Positions 46,986 through 58,976 of a stretch of 64,000 bases of DNA are shown here, in pieces. A program made the position numbers and the translations under genes. The stretch comes from Sporothrix humicola (Eukaryota; Ascomycota; Sordariomycetes; Ophiostomatales; Ophiostomataceae): contig WNYE01000001.1 of assembly GCA_021396245.1 (NCBI GenBank), positions 1,178,001 through 1,242,000 on the forward strand, in the 5' to 3' direction. The notes under the pieces were generated by a model. The model saw nothing but the letters and a program-made list of their open reading frames with translations, ran no database searches and had not been told where the DNA came from. How positions within the stretch are numbered: position 1 is the stretch's first letter; every line of letters starts with the position of its first letter.

Positions 46986-49900
46986 ATGGCGGAGGCACCA
47001 GACGGCGCTGCCACCGTCCGAGTGGCTGGCTCGAAACGCAAACGGAGTTACATCCTAGGTACATCCGAGACTATTTACCGCTTCGTTCTTCCACCTCCTA
47101 TCATTTACTGACATTCTTCTAGAGATCGCATCTGACCTCGAGCGTCGACTTCCCTCGATCAAAGGCGATACTGTTGCATCCGCTGCTCTTGCCGACACAG
47201 TTCGCCGGCGAATTCTCCAGAAAGACCCCGGAATATTTGACGATGACGGTGCTGCGCACAAGGCCGGTGTCGCCTTATGGAATCTTGTTCTCCAGCTGGA
47301 ACGTGAAGCAGAAAAGACGAAATCGAGCACGATCCCTGCCGAGTACAGACGTCTCCTCCTTCATAGCAGAGTGCTCGCCTTTGTGATCATTGACAAGAGC
47401 ACAAGCCCCGATACGTCTTCTATGCAAGGAGACGATGAGATCTCTGTAGTATCCCAATTGCTATATCTCATGGGAATCGCGATTCGGGCAGCAAAGGCGT
47501 GCATCGGTAAGTCTTTGTTATCTTCTATCTATGGGGCTATAATAGCCGCTGACATGACACAGATGGAGAGGATACAGAGCTCGGGCACTTAGTTCTCGAG
47601 AGGGCCTCTCAGCTCAAGAAGACACTGGACGAACAATTGTCAGGCCGCGAGGATAAAGATGCGTCACGTCAGAGACCAAAGGCCGAGAAATTGAGCAACA
47701 ATTACCTATTGCTCCAGCTGACACAGGTAAGTATAGCATACATCATCAACCGTAAAAGCAGTCCTGGTATCACATACTGACTAAGTAGCTATGGCGAGAG
47801 AACAAAATTGGCGATGCCGATCGAATGTACACAGAAAACGAATCGACTGGTGGGGGAGGCTCACTCGACACTGAGTCTCTTGAAAATATGGTGGCAGCCC
47901 TGTTCCAGATTGGGAAGTCCCTGCTCTCCAAGAAGGACTTTGCGGCTGCCATTACATGGCTAGACCGTGCGAGAGACTCACTGTTGAAGATGGACCAAAC
48001 GTCAATGACTTCAGACATGAAAGAACTCCACCTTGCCATCACTCACTCACTCGCCATCGCATCGCTTGGAGGGCAGACGCCATCAGGGAACAAACGTGCT
48101 GAAGAACTGGCACAAGGTCTCAAAGCTATTGTGACCGAAGACAACGATCGACGTGTGCAACTCATCCAGCTTGAGCTGTATGCATCGCCTCTGTCGGAGA
48201 GCTTCGATGCCAGCGGTTACGCCGATGTGCTACTCTCAATCGTCAGCACCTTCAGGTCGTCTATAGAAGAGTTCAAGCTACTTCACCATCACATCCAAAA
48301 ACTGCACAGCAAGAGCCCAGGCCTTGGTTGCAAGGTTCTCGATGAGTTCATGCTCTCGCTACGCCACAGAGATGATGCCGTGGAGTGGATCGAAAAGCTG
48401 ATCATCACGCGTGTCTGGCTGCTAGCACACCAGAGAGAAACAAAAGAAGAACTCGACGCAGTCCAAAGCGTCCTTTCCAAGCTGAGAATACCTATTGGAT
48501 CAGATACAGCCTCTGCAGCTCAGACGGTAAGATTAAGGATGCGTCGAACATCATGAACATATACTAACCCCCCTTCTCCAGCTCATATGGAAGCGCATTG
48601 AACAAGGTTACCAGGAGAGACTGTATGCTACAGCCATTCAGTGGTGCCGTTTGGCCCTATGCCACATCTTTGAGGCAGGCGGGAAAACAAACAAGCCCCT
48701 AATCGAAAGGTAGATTCTTCAAAATAATACCACATACAATATCACTCGCTGACTTTTGGCCCCTTTTAGGAAACTTCTTCTATGCTGTATCGAAAATGGT
48801 GATATTGATACCGCAAAGATGGTCTACATCAATATGCCTGAAACATCTCGAGACGAACCGATCACCAAATACTTCTTATTCAAACTCTCTATCAAGGCGG
48901 ACGATCTGGAGATGGCGACCGAGTGCCTAAGAGGCATAACCATCTCTGCAGATAAAATGAAGCTGCTGCACGCTTGTGTCCTCCACGCAAGACATGAAAA
49001 GGCACCTCGGTTTATGGTTCAGGCCATGAAGAGACTGGCAGATGCCATAAACCATGACCCCTCGAACCAGGTTCACGCACCAGCTCTTTTCCGCTGCACA
49101 ATCCTCATGCTTCGAGACATGATAGACGGCGGCAGCAAAGACGAGAATAAGTCTATCGCGACCGACTCTAAGGACAAGCTGCAGGTCACTCAAGATCTGG
49201 TCGACATTTTTGGCGGAGGTGAGTGTCTCCTATTATTACTAATACCAACAATAGGATCCTAACGTGATTTTACAGTTGTCGATGCCATAGAGAGTGACCG
49301 CAGCATAAACCTCGATACCGGCAAATGGCAGTTTACCATTGACGAGCTTGAATGGTTCTGCAGGGCCGCCTACAACCTGGGGTTGAAATATTCAGGCACG
49401 GTGGATCTGCGCTACACTGTGTGCATCTTGGAGGCATGTGTCAAGATCACCAATTTCTTCCCCGTCGACCAAGAGATTCATGCAACCACGGACATATCCT
49501 CAAAACGCCTCGTTTGCCGGTTTCTTATTGCATCGGCACTGGCTGCTCTAGTGAGACGCCCGTCTGTGTCCGAAGCGGAAGATCAAATCCTCAAAGATTG
49601 CCAGTCCATGCGCGGGCATATACGAGCCTTCCATACAGAACTCAAAAAGCAAGATAATCCCAGCAGAAGCTCCCAAAATCCAGGCATGCACAGCAAGTTG
49701 TCTGTGCTTATCATATTTGATTTTGAAGGGGCCATCCATCTTGGTGATTGGGATGAGTTGGAGGACATATGCGAGGCTGCGGCGTCCTGCCATGGGTCAG
49801 ACACCCTACGTGTCCTTGGCGACTCTCTGCTGCGCTCACAAGCTCTTGTCCCCAGCGCGAGTAAGTTTTACCGAGACCCAAGGACATATACGCCATTACA

Positions 49901-50453
49901 CAGGCTAATCATCGACACTTTCTGCTATAGAGTTTGTATCGACCATGCGCTTCATTGTCAGCAAGTTACAGCAGTCAGAGAATCTCGGCAGCGAAAAGCT
50001 CATCAAATACTACCGATGCCTGTTTCAAGCAGCGCTCTACCGGAACAACGATGCCGCCTTCCAGGTGCTGGAAGAGGTCAAAGAAATGATCGAGAAAGGA
50101 AAAAACTCAGAGGTAAGGCGGTGGGTGGGCTCCCCGTCACTGTAAAACACTAACCTCATGTTTAGGGCACGGCGACTTGGCCAGAAGACGAGCTCCAGTT
50201 CCTGGCTGCGGTTGCGTTCAATGAAGGTACCGACTGGTTTGCTGGCGGACGCGACGACCAAGCTCGGCAATGGGTGCTCGCGGCAGCAAGCCTGGCAGAC
50301 CAGTGCCACGACGGCGGCAAGCTCAAGGCGTTAATCAGTTCAAAGTTTGGGCTGCTTGGTATTGGCGAACTGGAGATCAAGCAGTCTGTTGAGTCGGACA
50401 TTCACGACGTGGCCGTCGACGACGCGGTGCCTACCGTCGATCCAGTTCTTTGA
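46986..50453 (+). CDS. spo22: Meiotic protein Spo22/Zip4 (TPR-like)
   Basis: Nine exons: 46986-47058, 47123-47506, 47563-47726, 47789-48526, 48582-48709, 48770-49218, 49276-49860, 49931-50112 and 50166-50453. The introns are 53-70 bp and every join keeps frame, giving 996 residues, close to the Spo22/Zip4 size. Helical repeats resembling TPRs are visible, for example ALFQIGKSLLSKKDFAAAITWLDRARD (about 235-270) and YATAIQWCRLALCHIFEAGG, within the SPO22 domain region (about 190-470). From family knowledge, Zip4/Spo22 is a scaffold of the ZMM group that promotes class I crossovers and synaptonemal complex assembly in meiotic nuclei. All exons are open and splice sites intact, so the strain keeps a functional-looking meiosis gene. 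Recognition rests on architecture and resemblance; detailed residues could not be checked. Confidence 0.85.
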
Positions 50454-53400
50454 TTATTACCTTCTCAGTGTCTGTTCAGGGCCAGATTCCAGAGCCGGCC
50501 AGCATGCTCCATTTATTCGAGTTTTTTATTTTCAGAATTAGCACACCCAAAATAGACACCGACGTCTCACTACCCGTCCGAAATGGAAATTGCTCGTGTG
50601 AAGCCTCGGCCGCGAGCAGTGACAACAAGGGTGACGGCGCGGCCGGTCTTGCGGGTGCAGCCGTAGACCATCACACGATCAAAACAACATGTCCCTGTCG
50701 ACGTAGTCTTATTACATATCTGTGTTGAGCATACGGTGTGCGTTGTCCATTGCGAGGCTCGCTCGTGCAAGATGAGCCACAAGAAAGGATTCCAGGCCGC
50801 CCAAAACCACGGCCCCACCCCCAAAAGGATTCGCTTCCGCTGCCGCTTCCGTTCACCGAAGACTGCCGGTGGGGGTGGAAAGGTGCTGGCTGACAGCCCT
50901 GTCGAGCGCAAAAGCACGAAACGAGATTGTTCTGCGTGGCAGGGTGGCTGCAAGTGGCTTTAAATGGCACTGCAGACCCCCACGACAAAAACCTGCGAGG
51001 CCTGCCGGATGGAGAAAAAAAGCAAATACCAGCCACTGGCCGACAGGATGTCGCTGCCGTCAACGCCACAGCGGTCCGGGGTGCCCGGAATCTCACGAAA
51101 GGATCAGAAAGGGCCGACCGTCCGAACGACTCGTGGATATAATTTGTTGTCTGTCGTCTTTGGATGCTCCTAGAAATTATCGTCGTCGCCTTCTCCTTAT
51201 GTAAGAGGCCCTCGGTGGAGTGTTTTGCAGCGCGTTTTGGCCGCGATGTCTCAGCCTTTCGATGCACTCATACATCTCACACTCGAGTCTATTCTTGCTC
51301 CTCCTCAGTCCCGCAAATGTGTCAGATATCTGTTGTTACATATTTTCCACGCAAGGGGCCCTCTTTATGTCTCCTCTTTACCCCACGCCAACGGTTTCTG
51401 ATCTCAATCGTTTGACCGACATTGTCCCAGGTCTGTTGGCAGAAGCAATTGAGACATTTTCAATTGTTGGAGATGTGCGATGAGCGCGAGTTTCTATTAT
51501 CAAAAAGCGTTCTTGACTGTCAACATCAAATTTCATCGGATCAGACGGAGAAAACGTGTGAATAGTGCGCCACTGTGACAACGCGACTCTCGCTCTGTAT
51601 TAACTCCGCGAGTTCGTATTATTTATTGCTCCTAAAGCTACGAAAGCTACAGGGGATTGAGCAATTGCTCCGTGCTCACCGAACACACCAAATTTAGACC
51701 TCGCATGCGACGCTCCTGCCGAAAAGGCACCGATGAACGCGCCTCCGTGAGACGCTGTGGGCAGAATAAAGGCCCTGCAGGTCAAGCCGCATTTTCTGGC
51801 AGTCCGGCTGAGGATTTGACGCGATGACACGGGCGAGATGCAGATGCATCTGTTGGATATTGGCATGCATTTTGACTCTTTGGATGATTTGCTCACGGCA
51901 TGCAATTATGTCTGGTTTTTAAGGCTTCGTTTCTCAGCATACCCGCTCGCCATTCTAGCCTTACGGCCTGGAGCAAGACCAGTGCTGCTCACGTGTTGTA
52001 GCTTGCGAGCTTGCGAACTTTGCTTGCCATGACGAAGCATTTTTGCCCCTGTCCGCGCTTTCCCACTCGAAATGTTGGCGGCTCGCTCGCGCCTTCCCTG
52101 GTAAAGGATCTCACGTACAGTCGATCACTTCCTGCCACTTAAAACGCCGTCCTCTTTTGGCAGAGTATTAATACTCCAAAGTACTTGCACTTCTCGGCAT
52201 GACCAAGTTGCTGGAACGCGGCGTCGGTCCCTGCTCCCTCCTTCCTCGCCTTGTTTGAAAAAAAACCAAAACATTCCTCCGCATTACGCAACTCGTACCT
52301 ACCGCGTCTTGATCTCGTTTCTTTATGACTCGTAAAATTAAAATCGTACCTGCTTCTCAATCAATGCCTGCCCTTCCGCTCCTTCCCTAGCATCTACGAC
52401 ATACAATGACGAATAATAAGAGCAGATAAGGAAAGAGCAGAAAAGCCCTTTGGCCATCACACGACCTCTATGATCAGTAAAAAATCTGATCACTAAAAGC
52501 CGGCCGCTCCCTGGATCTAGCTAGGCCTGGCTACGCCACAGAAAAGCGTGTATACTTGTGCAAGTATTGAGCATCAATAGTGTAGACTTGTACACATCTT
52601 TCTTTGTTCTCGCCTCGTCTCGCTATTCTGTCACTCAACGGAGGAGCGCGAACGCCTGCTCCGACGTGAGCTGACCAATTTCCCCCACTTCCACGAACGC
52701 GCTTGTGTTTTTTTAATTGTTTTTTTGCCCTCCCTCTACAGTATGGGAAGGGTTCGCGCTTGCCAAAATAGTGACAATAAAAAGTACGGAGCGACAGGTC
52801 GATCGAGGGAAAGTGCACTCTGGCAGTGGTGCAACTACGAACAAAAAAAAACTAGTATCAGGAAAGCGCGACCTTAGCAACCATCCAAACCCGGAAAGCG
52901 AGGGAAAGCAAAAAGCGAAAAAGCCCTTCGGTTTCCCACAACCACACAGGCTCCTCCCTCCGCACCCTTTTTTGTACCCTTTTCGCTCTTTCCTGCCATC
53001 TCCCTTCTGATCAACCTCGTCTGGCCTCGCACTTCTCTCAGGATCAGCAACCCTTCGTCTTCTCCCTTCCAAGACTTTCTCCAGAAAGACCCTGGCAGGC
53101 CACTGAAGTCCCCGCTTTCTCGCCCCCTGTTGCTCACTGTGGCTCTCCCACTTCTCACTGCGTATATCCCACGCTCCACGTTCTAGGCAAGCTGTCTTGC
53201 GACCTTGCATTAACACCAGCCATTTCCGCTTTTCTTCACCGACCACTAAGAGAAAGAGCCGCCGCCCGCAAAAAATATACAGCAACCACCTACAAACCTT
53301 AAACCCAAAAAATTATCCCACGCCAACATCCACCCTTCCCTCACTCCAACAACTCACTTCGCCCTCACCTTACCTGTCGCTCTTCGAAAACATCAAAATC

Positions 53401-53855
53401 ATCGCTGAGGGAAAATCTGAACTCGGTCACCGCTTTGCGACTGTTTTCTCTCCTCATATTTTCTTTTTCCTTTCCCATTTAACACCGGACCTGCCAACAA
53501 GATGCTGCTCCAAACCTCGCAGTGTCCTCTTTCCTAAGAGGCGAGCAGACGCTCGACTTGTACGATCTCGCTCACTCTGTTCTCAGAATCTCATCACCGA
53601 CTCTTGGAGCAGAGTTCTTCTGACGGAATAACACCTTCGGGCCTCACATTCGACGACATTTGCTTCTCTTGTCTTTTGCGAGATTCGCCGTTTCGACTCC
53701 AGCCTTTCCGACCGACTCCGTTCTTCTTCACATCCGTCAATCATATCGTGCCATCAGCTCCAACTCACCTTACCCCGGACGTTCGGCTGGCATCTCTTTC
53801 GTCTTCACTCCCTTTGACATCTCCCTCTTCCCTACGACATCTTCCATCTTCATTC
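50454..53855. other. 3.4-kb intergenic region spo22/siw14
   Basis: No supported gene. GC-rich frames at 50.6-51.3 kb overlap on both strands without domains. From about 52.7 kb the plus strand becomes C/T- and C/A-rich, interpreted as promoter and leader of the phosphatase gene. A small inverted repeat, TGATCAG and CTGATCA around an A-rich spacer, is at 52471-52492. Confidence 0.5.
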
Positions 53856-55124
53856 ATGGCGACCGACCTTTTCCAGCCGTTTACCAACCCCGATGCAATG
53901 GATCCCCACGACACAGCCATGCTCACGCGACGGAGCACGCGATCATTTGTCGAGGACGAGCTTGACGCCGACGTACGGGAGCTGCGGCAATCCTCAGCAG
54001 ACGCCGCCAAGATTTTTGAAAGCCAGCTCAGCCAGAGCCAGTCCAGTCAATCCAGCCAGTTCAGCCAGTACTCCGACATGATCGCCGGTGCAGGGCAGCA
54101 CGGACTGTCTGTCCGCACCAACATGAACATGGACCCGAGCACGGGCGCGTTAAGTGGCACCATCAGCAGCCGTGCCAGCACTGTCTCGACCGCCTACTCG
54201 TCATTATCAACATCATCCAGTGCTGGAGATGTCACACCGGCCGAGCTTGATGAAGGTAAGCGAGAAACCCATCCAGTCAACTTTGCTTTCTTTTTTTTCT
54301 TTTTTTTTTTCCTTTCCCATGAACTCATATGACTAACGCGGTGGCACAGATGCTTTACGGGATCTCGATCTCGCGGGAGTCCCCGAGATTGCTGGAGCAC
54401 CCGTCAACTTTGGCTTTGTGATGCCGGGTCTGTTCCGGAGTAGCTACCCGAAACCAGAAAACTACGATTATCTGGAACAGCTCCACCTCAAGACCATTGT
54501 GTATGTGTTTCTCACCCCCTGGTTTTTTGTCTTCCTCGTCGGTTTCCCGTTCATGGTTGGTCGACTAACGTCGTATGTAGCACACTGGTGGACAAGAATT
54601 ATACGGATGAGTACCGCGATTTTATCGATCGGAATCGCATCAACCACCACATGTTTGCGATGAAGGGCACAAAGAAGGAAGACATCCCGCTGGCCACCAT
54701 GGAGTCGATCCTCAACCTTGTCCTCGATCGCCGCAACTACCCGCTTCTGATCCACTGCAACCAAGGCAGACACCGGACAGGCTGCGTGGTCGCCGTCGTG
54801 CGCAAGATCGCCGGCTGGGAGCGCACGGCGGTGACGGCCGAATACCGTGCCTACGCTGGCATCAAGGTGCGCGAGTGTGACGTCGACTACATTCAAGCGT
54901 TTTCGTTGTCGAGCATCGAAAAGCTTTTGGCCAGCGACGACCTCAACATTGACGAGCTCATCATCGCAAGCCGCATCGGTGGTCCCATGGTTGGACGCCC
55001 TCCCCCGAATACGGTTGGGTTTCGTGTTCCCAACTTTTTTCGGACCACCTTCTTCTCGATGACGGTGCTGTTCATCTGGATGATTTCAGGATCCAAGATG
55101 CCGCCGCCAGCACCGCGGCCATAG
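53856..55124 (+). CDS. siw14: Siw14-type dual-specificity phosphatase (PFA-DSP family)
   Basis: Three exons, 53856-54255, 54350-54500 and 54581-55124 (introns 94 and 80 bp), giving 364 residues. The catalytic loop HCNQGRHRTGC (Cys243, Arg249; CX5R) and the entry block FVMPGLFRSSYPKPENYDYLEQ are those of plant-and-fungi atypical DSPs. Family members Siw14/Oca1 dephosphorylate inositol pyrophosphates (5-PP groups) in the cytosol, linked to stress and actin control. The first about 150 residues are a polar extension with a repeated SQSSQ tract (about 53-72) and Ser/Thr-rich sequence. The C-terminus (TTFFSMTVLFIWMISG) is hydrophobic enough for a short membrane-associated segment, which is unusual for this family. 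The start at 53856 is preferred over an earlier in-frame non-ATG start because it has CTTCATTCATGGC and a plausible leader. Oca1-like paralogues cannot be excluded. Confidence 0.85.
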
Positions 55125-56082
55125 CCACCCACTCGAAGACATGCGAGCCATCAAGGGCTTGAATTAAGTCCTGGTCAGCAGACTGGAGACTGGATAAACC
55201 CGATGGTCCACGCATGCTTTACGTCTATACTCTACACGACAGGCTTTTTGCTAACTAGGTTTTTTGGGCCTCATATTTCTTTTGTCAGCCTTTTTTCTTT
55301 TGTCCCTTTTTGTTACTTTATTGCTTTTATTTTCTCTTTCCTTCTGTGTCATTTCGTGTTTGGGCCTTTGAAGGGCCCAACATCAAAGACATTTTGTGCC
55401 GAGGGGGGGAATGGTGAAGACATTTCAAGAGCTGAGCAGTCTTCCTTCCGCAAAAAACCTGGAGCGATACAAAAAAAAGAAGTATATGGGTCTAGTTTGT
55501 CCAAGCATCCTACGGCGTTGGTGTGGTCTGAGAATGCGCACACAAGACGTGCTGCCGTTACTTTGGGTCTGCTTTTTTTTTCGTCTCTTATCTATTGTCT
55601 TTTCATGTCTGTTTTACAGAGTAATTATCTTTTGTGATTCCTTTTCTTTCTTTTTTCGTCTTTCCCCTTTATTTTTGATACACCCAACCAACCTTTTCTT
55701 TTGTAATTTTCCTAGTCCTTTGAAGTGACATAATTATTGTATATTAATTACCGGAAAGTGGCATTACCTCACCTTCTTCCGCTTCCTAGACAATGTCGGA
55801 AGTATGTGCAGGGGCGTTTTATCCAAGTTGGAGATTTTTGTTCTATATTCTGGTATCTTTATACATTACATGCAAGCATGCATGCCTATTTGTTTGACAT
55901 GCCCGGTTTCTTTCCCTCCAATGACTTATATCCTACACTCTCTTGGCGTGTTTTCGACCCCATGTTATCCCTAGTTCACCTATGATGTCTTGCGTCACTA
56001 ATAAATAGCCCTTCGCAGTTCTTCTCGTCACCTTCGGTCCGCCCTCAAACTCGCCGAACTTTGTCCAATTCTCGGAACATGT
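55125..56082. other. Convergent intergenic region siw14/aim19-like
   Basis: T-rich 3' flanks of two convergent genes. A hairpin-forming sequence (TTGGGCC at 55360-55366 and GGCCCAA at 55374-55380) lies about 235 bp after the siw14 stop and could be a 3' UTR structure. The frame 55203-55637 is Phe/Ser-rich and compositional. Confidence 0.5.
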
Positions 56083-56662
56083 TTAATTTCCCCACCGGTT
56101 CCGCTCAGTACGCTCCTCAGCCTCCTTCACACGGTCGCCAGTGATCGCATACACAGTGCCGCCGGCAATACAGTTGACGGTGCCGAGACCCATGGCCACA
56201 GCACTGACAGCACGGCGTGCGGGCGTGTTGATGCGCCGTGTCGACGTTCGCATAGACGCCGGCGTCCATGTGCGGCTCAGGAAGCCCGTGCCACGACGCC
56301 GTAGCGACAGCAGGACATACATGCCGCTCCAGGCGGCTGTCATGCCCGCAGCGTCAATGACGTAGCCCGCAACGTTGACATAGCTAGCAAACATGAGGGC
56401 GGGGGCGAACAGGAGCGGCAGCGGCTGGATGGGCCGTGCGTGAAGGGCAATAATGAGAGTGGCCAGGCCCATTGGCGGGATCGAGGAGGCTGTAAGCAAT
56501 ATTAGCACAACATACGGCTTCGGAGAGCTGGGGAAACAGGCATCATGGAATCCTGAACTTACACCCCCAAGCACTGAGCTTCTCAGTGAGAGAGCTCTTT
56601 TTGATCGACTCCACAGCCTTTTCGGCTTCTTGGGTGACCGGCCCGCTGCCGTTGGACGCCAT
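56083..56662 (-). CDS. Small membrane protein, Aim19-like
   Basis: Two exons, 56662-56563 and 56489-56083 (73-bp intron), giving 168 residues. After a short charged N-terminus (EAEKAVESIKKSSLTEKLSAWG) come hydrophobic segments: GLATLIIALHA (about 42-52), LLFAPALMFASYVNVAGYV (about 60-80), AAWSGMYVLLSL (about 87-98) and SAVAMGLGTVNCIAGGTVYA (about 128-147), with a basic loop between the last two. The pattern, and AAWSGMYVLLSLRRR in particular, resembles yeast Aim19, a small mitochondrial-type membrane protein whose loss affects mitochondrial inheritance. The resemblance is from memory and moderate; it may simply be an uncharacterised small membrane protein. It is transcribed divergently from the J-protein gene. 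Confidence 0.7.
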
Positions 56663-57816
56663 TTTGTGAAGCAGGTGAACTCTGGTGTTGAAGTTGTGGT
56701 TCAATTGGTGGTTGAACTGTAAAGAAAAAGGTCGCAATCACAGGTCTCGTGCTTTTTTGGGCAAGCTGTGGACGGACGGGAAAAAGTGACGTCGGTTGTT
56801 GCTTTTTGGAGGAGAAAATCCGAGCTCTGCTCGGCTGAGTAATCGGCCCCCTCCTCTCCCAGTGGTTCACTGCCGGCAGCCAGTGAACAACTGCTATTGG
56901 CCCACTGGCTCACTCAGACTGCAGGCCTAGGTCCACTGTAAGACACACGGGCAGCAGCTGTGCCTTTGCCATTTTACTGACATATTATCTTGTTCCTTTG
57001 TAGTCATATGGATAAAGTGCGTTTCCAAACTTAGACGCAAAAAGAAGAACGCCATATCCTTGAGCGTCTGAATTCCACATGTCTGCAGCGTGTCAGGCCC
57101 TGTTTGGCAGGCGGGAAGGTCCCCTAAAAGCCTATCTTTTTCAACGCCAGACCATCCTGTGTCATCCAATTACAGCGCTTCCCAATGCCTGTCCCAGCAC
57201 GACTTATCGCTCCACTCTGCCGTTTGCCAGGGACAGGGCCTAGACTGATTTAAACAATTAAAAACGATTAAAATAAAAATAAGAAAAAACTAGGAACAGG
57301 CGAGCCGTGTCCTCTTCTTGCGTACCCGCCCGGAAAGAGAAAGAGGGAAACGCCAACGTCTCTCACAACGCAGCCTTTTTTTCGTCGCGACCGTTCCGTT
57401 TTCCACGAGTCCGCAGTCCCCAGACAGACGCATCGGGACCCCTTGTCGGCCTTTTTCTTTTTCTCTTGTCTGTCACCCCTTCCTCCCTATCGGCCCATCC
57501 ATGTGGCAATCACGACGACACGACGATAACGACCAGAAAACGCACAAATCGAGGGAACCCCTATTGCCGACTTGCGATAAATCGACGATCCGGACAAACG
57601 ATCCGAACGTGCAGCCCGACGGCATCATCGTCAACTCGGATACAGGGATAACGGCCTCTTGTTACGAAGTCCCTCCATCAATCGTTGGTCGTCGATAGTC
57701 GTCCACCCTCCTCAACGGATCTTCCCGCTTTTCGTCCCCCTATCTCGTGTCACTTCGGACCAGCCTATCTCTCTTACAACTTCTCATCAACAAACCCCCC
57801 CCATACACCCGCTGTC
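56663..57816. promoter_or_regulatory. Divergent promoter region aim19-like/J-protein
   Basis: 1.15 kb between two divergent starts; the right half is C/A-rich leader of the J-protein gene. Frames at 57.3-57.7 kb end before the J-protein start or run into it in other frames and show no domain. No distinct regulatory element stands out. Confidence 0.5.
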
Positions 57817-58976
57817 ATGCCCAGCGCAACAGCGTCCGGGGCGGACGCCGGCGGCGGCGAAAAGGCCCGCCATCGCGAACACAACCAGGGCAACCAGGAA
57901 CGCAAGCACACGCCCGAACAGGCCGCCGCCGTCCTGCGCATCCGCCGCTGCCAGGCCACGGCCTTTTACGAGATTCTGGACATTCAAAAGACGGTCACCG
58001 ATGGCGAAGTCAAAAAGGCCTACCGCAAGCAGAGTCTGCTGACCCACCCGGACAAGAACGGCCACCCAAATGCCGACGAGGCCTTCAAGATGGTCTCGCG
58101 CGCGTTTAGCGTGCTCGGCGACAAGGACAAGCGCGCCAAGTTTGACCGCTTCGGCACGGACCCAGACTCGCGATTCGGTGGCGGCGGAGGTGGTGGTGGC
58201 GGTGGTGCAGGCATGCAGAACCCGTTTGCACGAGCGGGCGGTATGGGCGGTGGCATGGGCGGCGGCTGGGAGGAGGACATCTCTCCTGAAGAGATGTTCC
58301 GGCGGTTCTTTGGCGGTGGCGGCGGAGGATTTGGTCCTTTTGCAGGTAAGACACATAACGGGACCCCTTGCGACACGGCATACATGCTAACATCCCAGGC
58401 TTCGATACAGGACCGCAGTTCGTCTTCAACATGGGCGGCGGCCCCGGTTTCCGCGTTCACCAGTTCGGCGGCGCTCGGCCACGGACACGGCCCCGGCAAG
58501 CTAACGGCCAGCCTGGCCAGCCACCAGAGCAAGAACAGAGCCTATTCTCGACCCTCATGGGCCTGCTGCCCATCCTGATTCTGTTTATCCTGCCGCTGCT
58601 CTCGTCTCTCTTCACGGGCGAAGGCACCGGCTCGCAACCCGCCATGCCGCAAATGGTCTTTGACGCCCCCGAGCCGCCATGGACGCTAGGCCGCAAAACC
58701 AAGAACAACGTCAAGTACTTTGTCGACCCCAAGGACAAGGCGTTCCAGCCCTTCAAAGAGAACACCCAGAAACTCTCACAGCTCGACAATTACGCCGACA
58801 TTACGCTCGTCCGCACCTTGAGGGTAAAATGTGAACGCGAAATGCAGCACCGCCAGCGGCTCGTCGACGAGGCCCAGGGCTGGCTGTTCCAGGACGCCGA
58901 CAAGATGGAAATTGCCAACACATTCGAGATGAAGTCGTGCAGGCGGCTGGACACGATGGGCTATGCGGTGCGGTAG
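57817..58976 (+). CDS. hlj1: ER-type J-domain protein with DUF1977-like tail (Hlj1/DNAJB12 type)
   Basis: Two exons, 57817-58345 and 58399-58976 (53-bp intron), giving 368 residues. The J domain is at about 48-113 with HPD at 77-79 (SLLTHPDKNGHPNADEAF). A Gly/Phe-rich region with two poly-Gly runs follows (about 118-190), then one strong membrane segment at about 226-248 (STLMGLLPILILFILPLLSS) and a soluble tail of about 115 residues containing VKYFVDPKDKAFQPF and ending TMGYAVR, as in DNAJB12/14-like proteins. Family members are tail-side ER membrane Hsp40s that recruit cytosolic Hsp70 for ER-associated degradation. The start at 57817 is the first ATG directly before the J-domain protein; upstream in-frame sequence is leader-like. 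Confidence 0.9.

Noticed and set aside
50671..51267. 198-codon minus frame downstream of spo22
   Set aside because: Overlapped by several plus-strand frames of similar length; no domain or splice partner.
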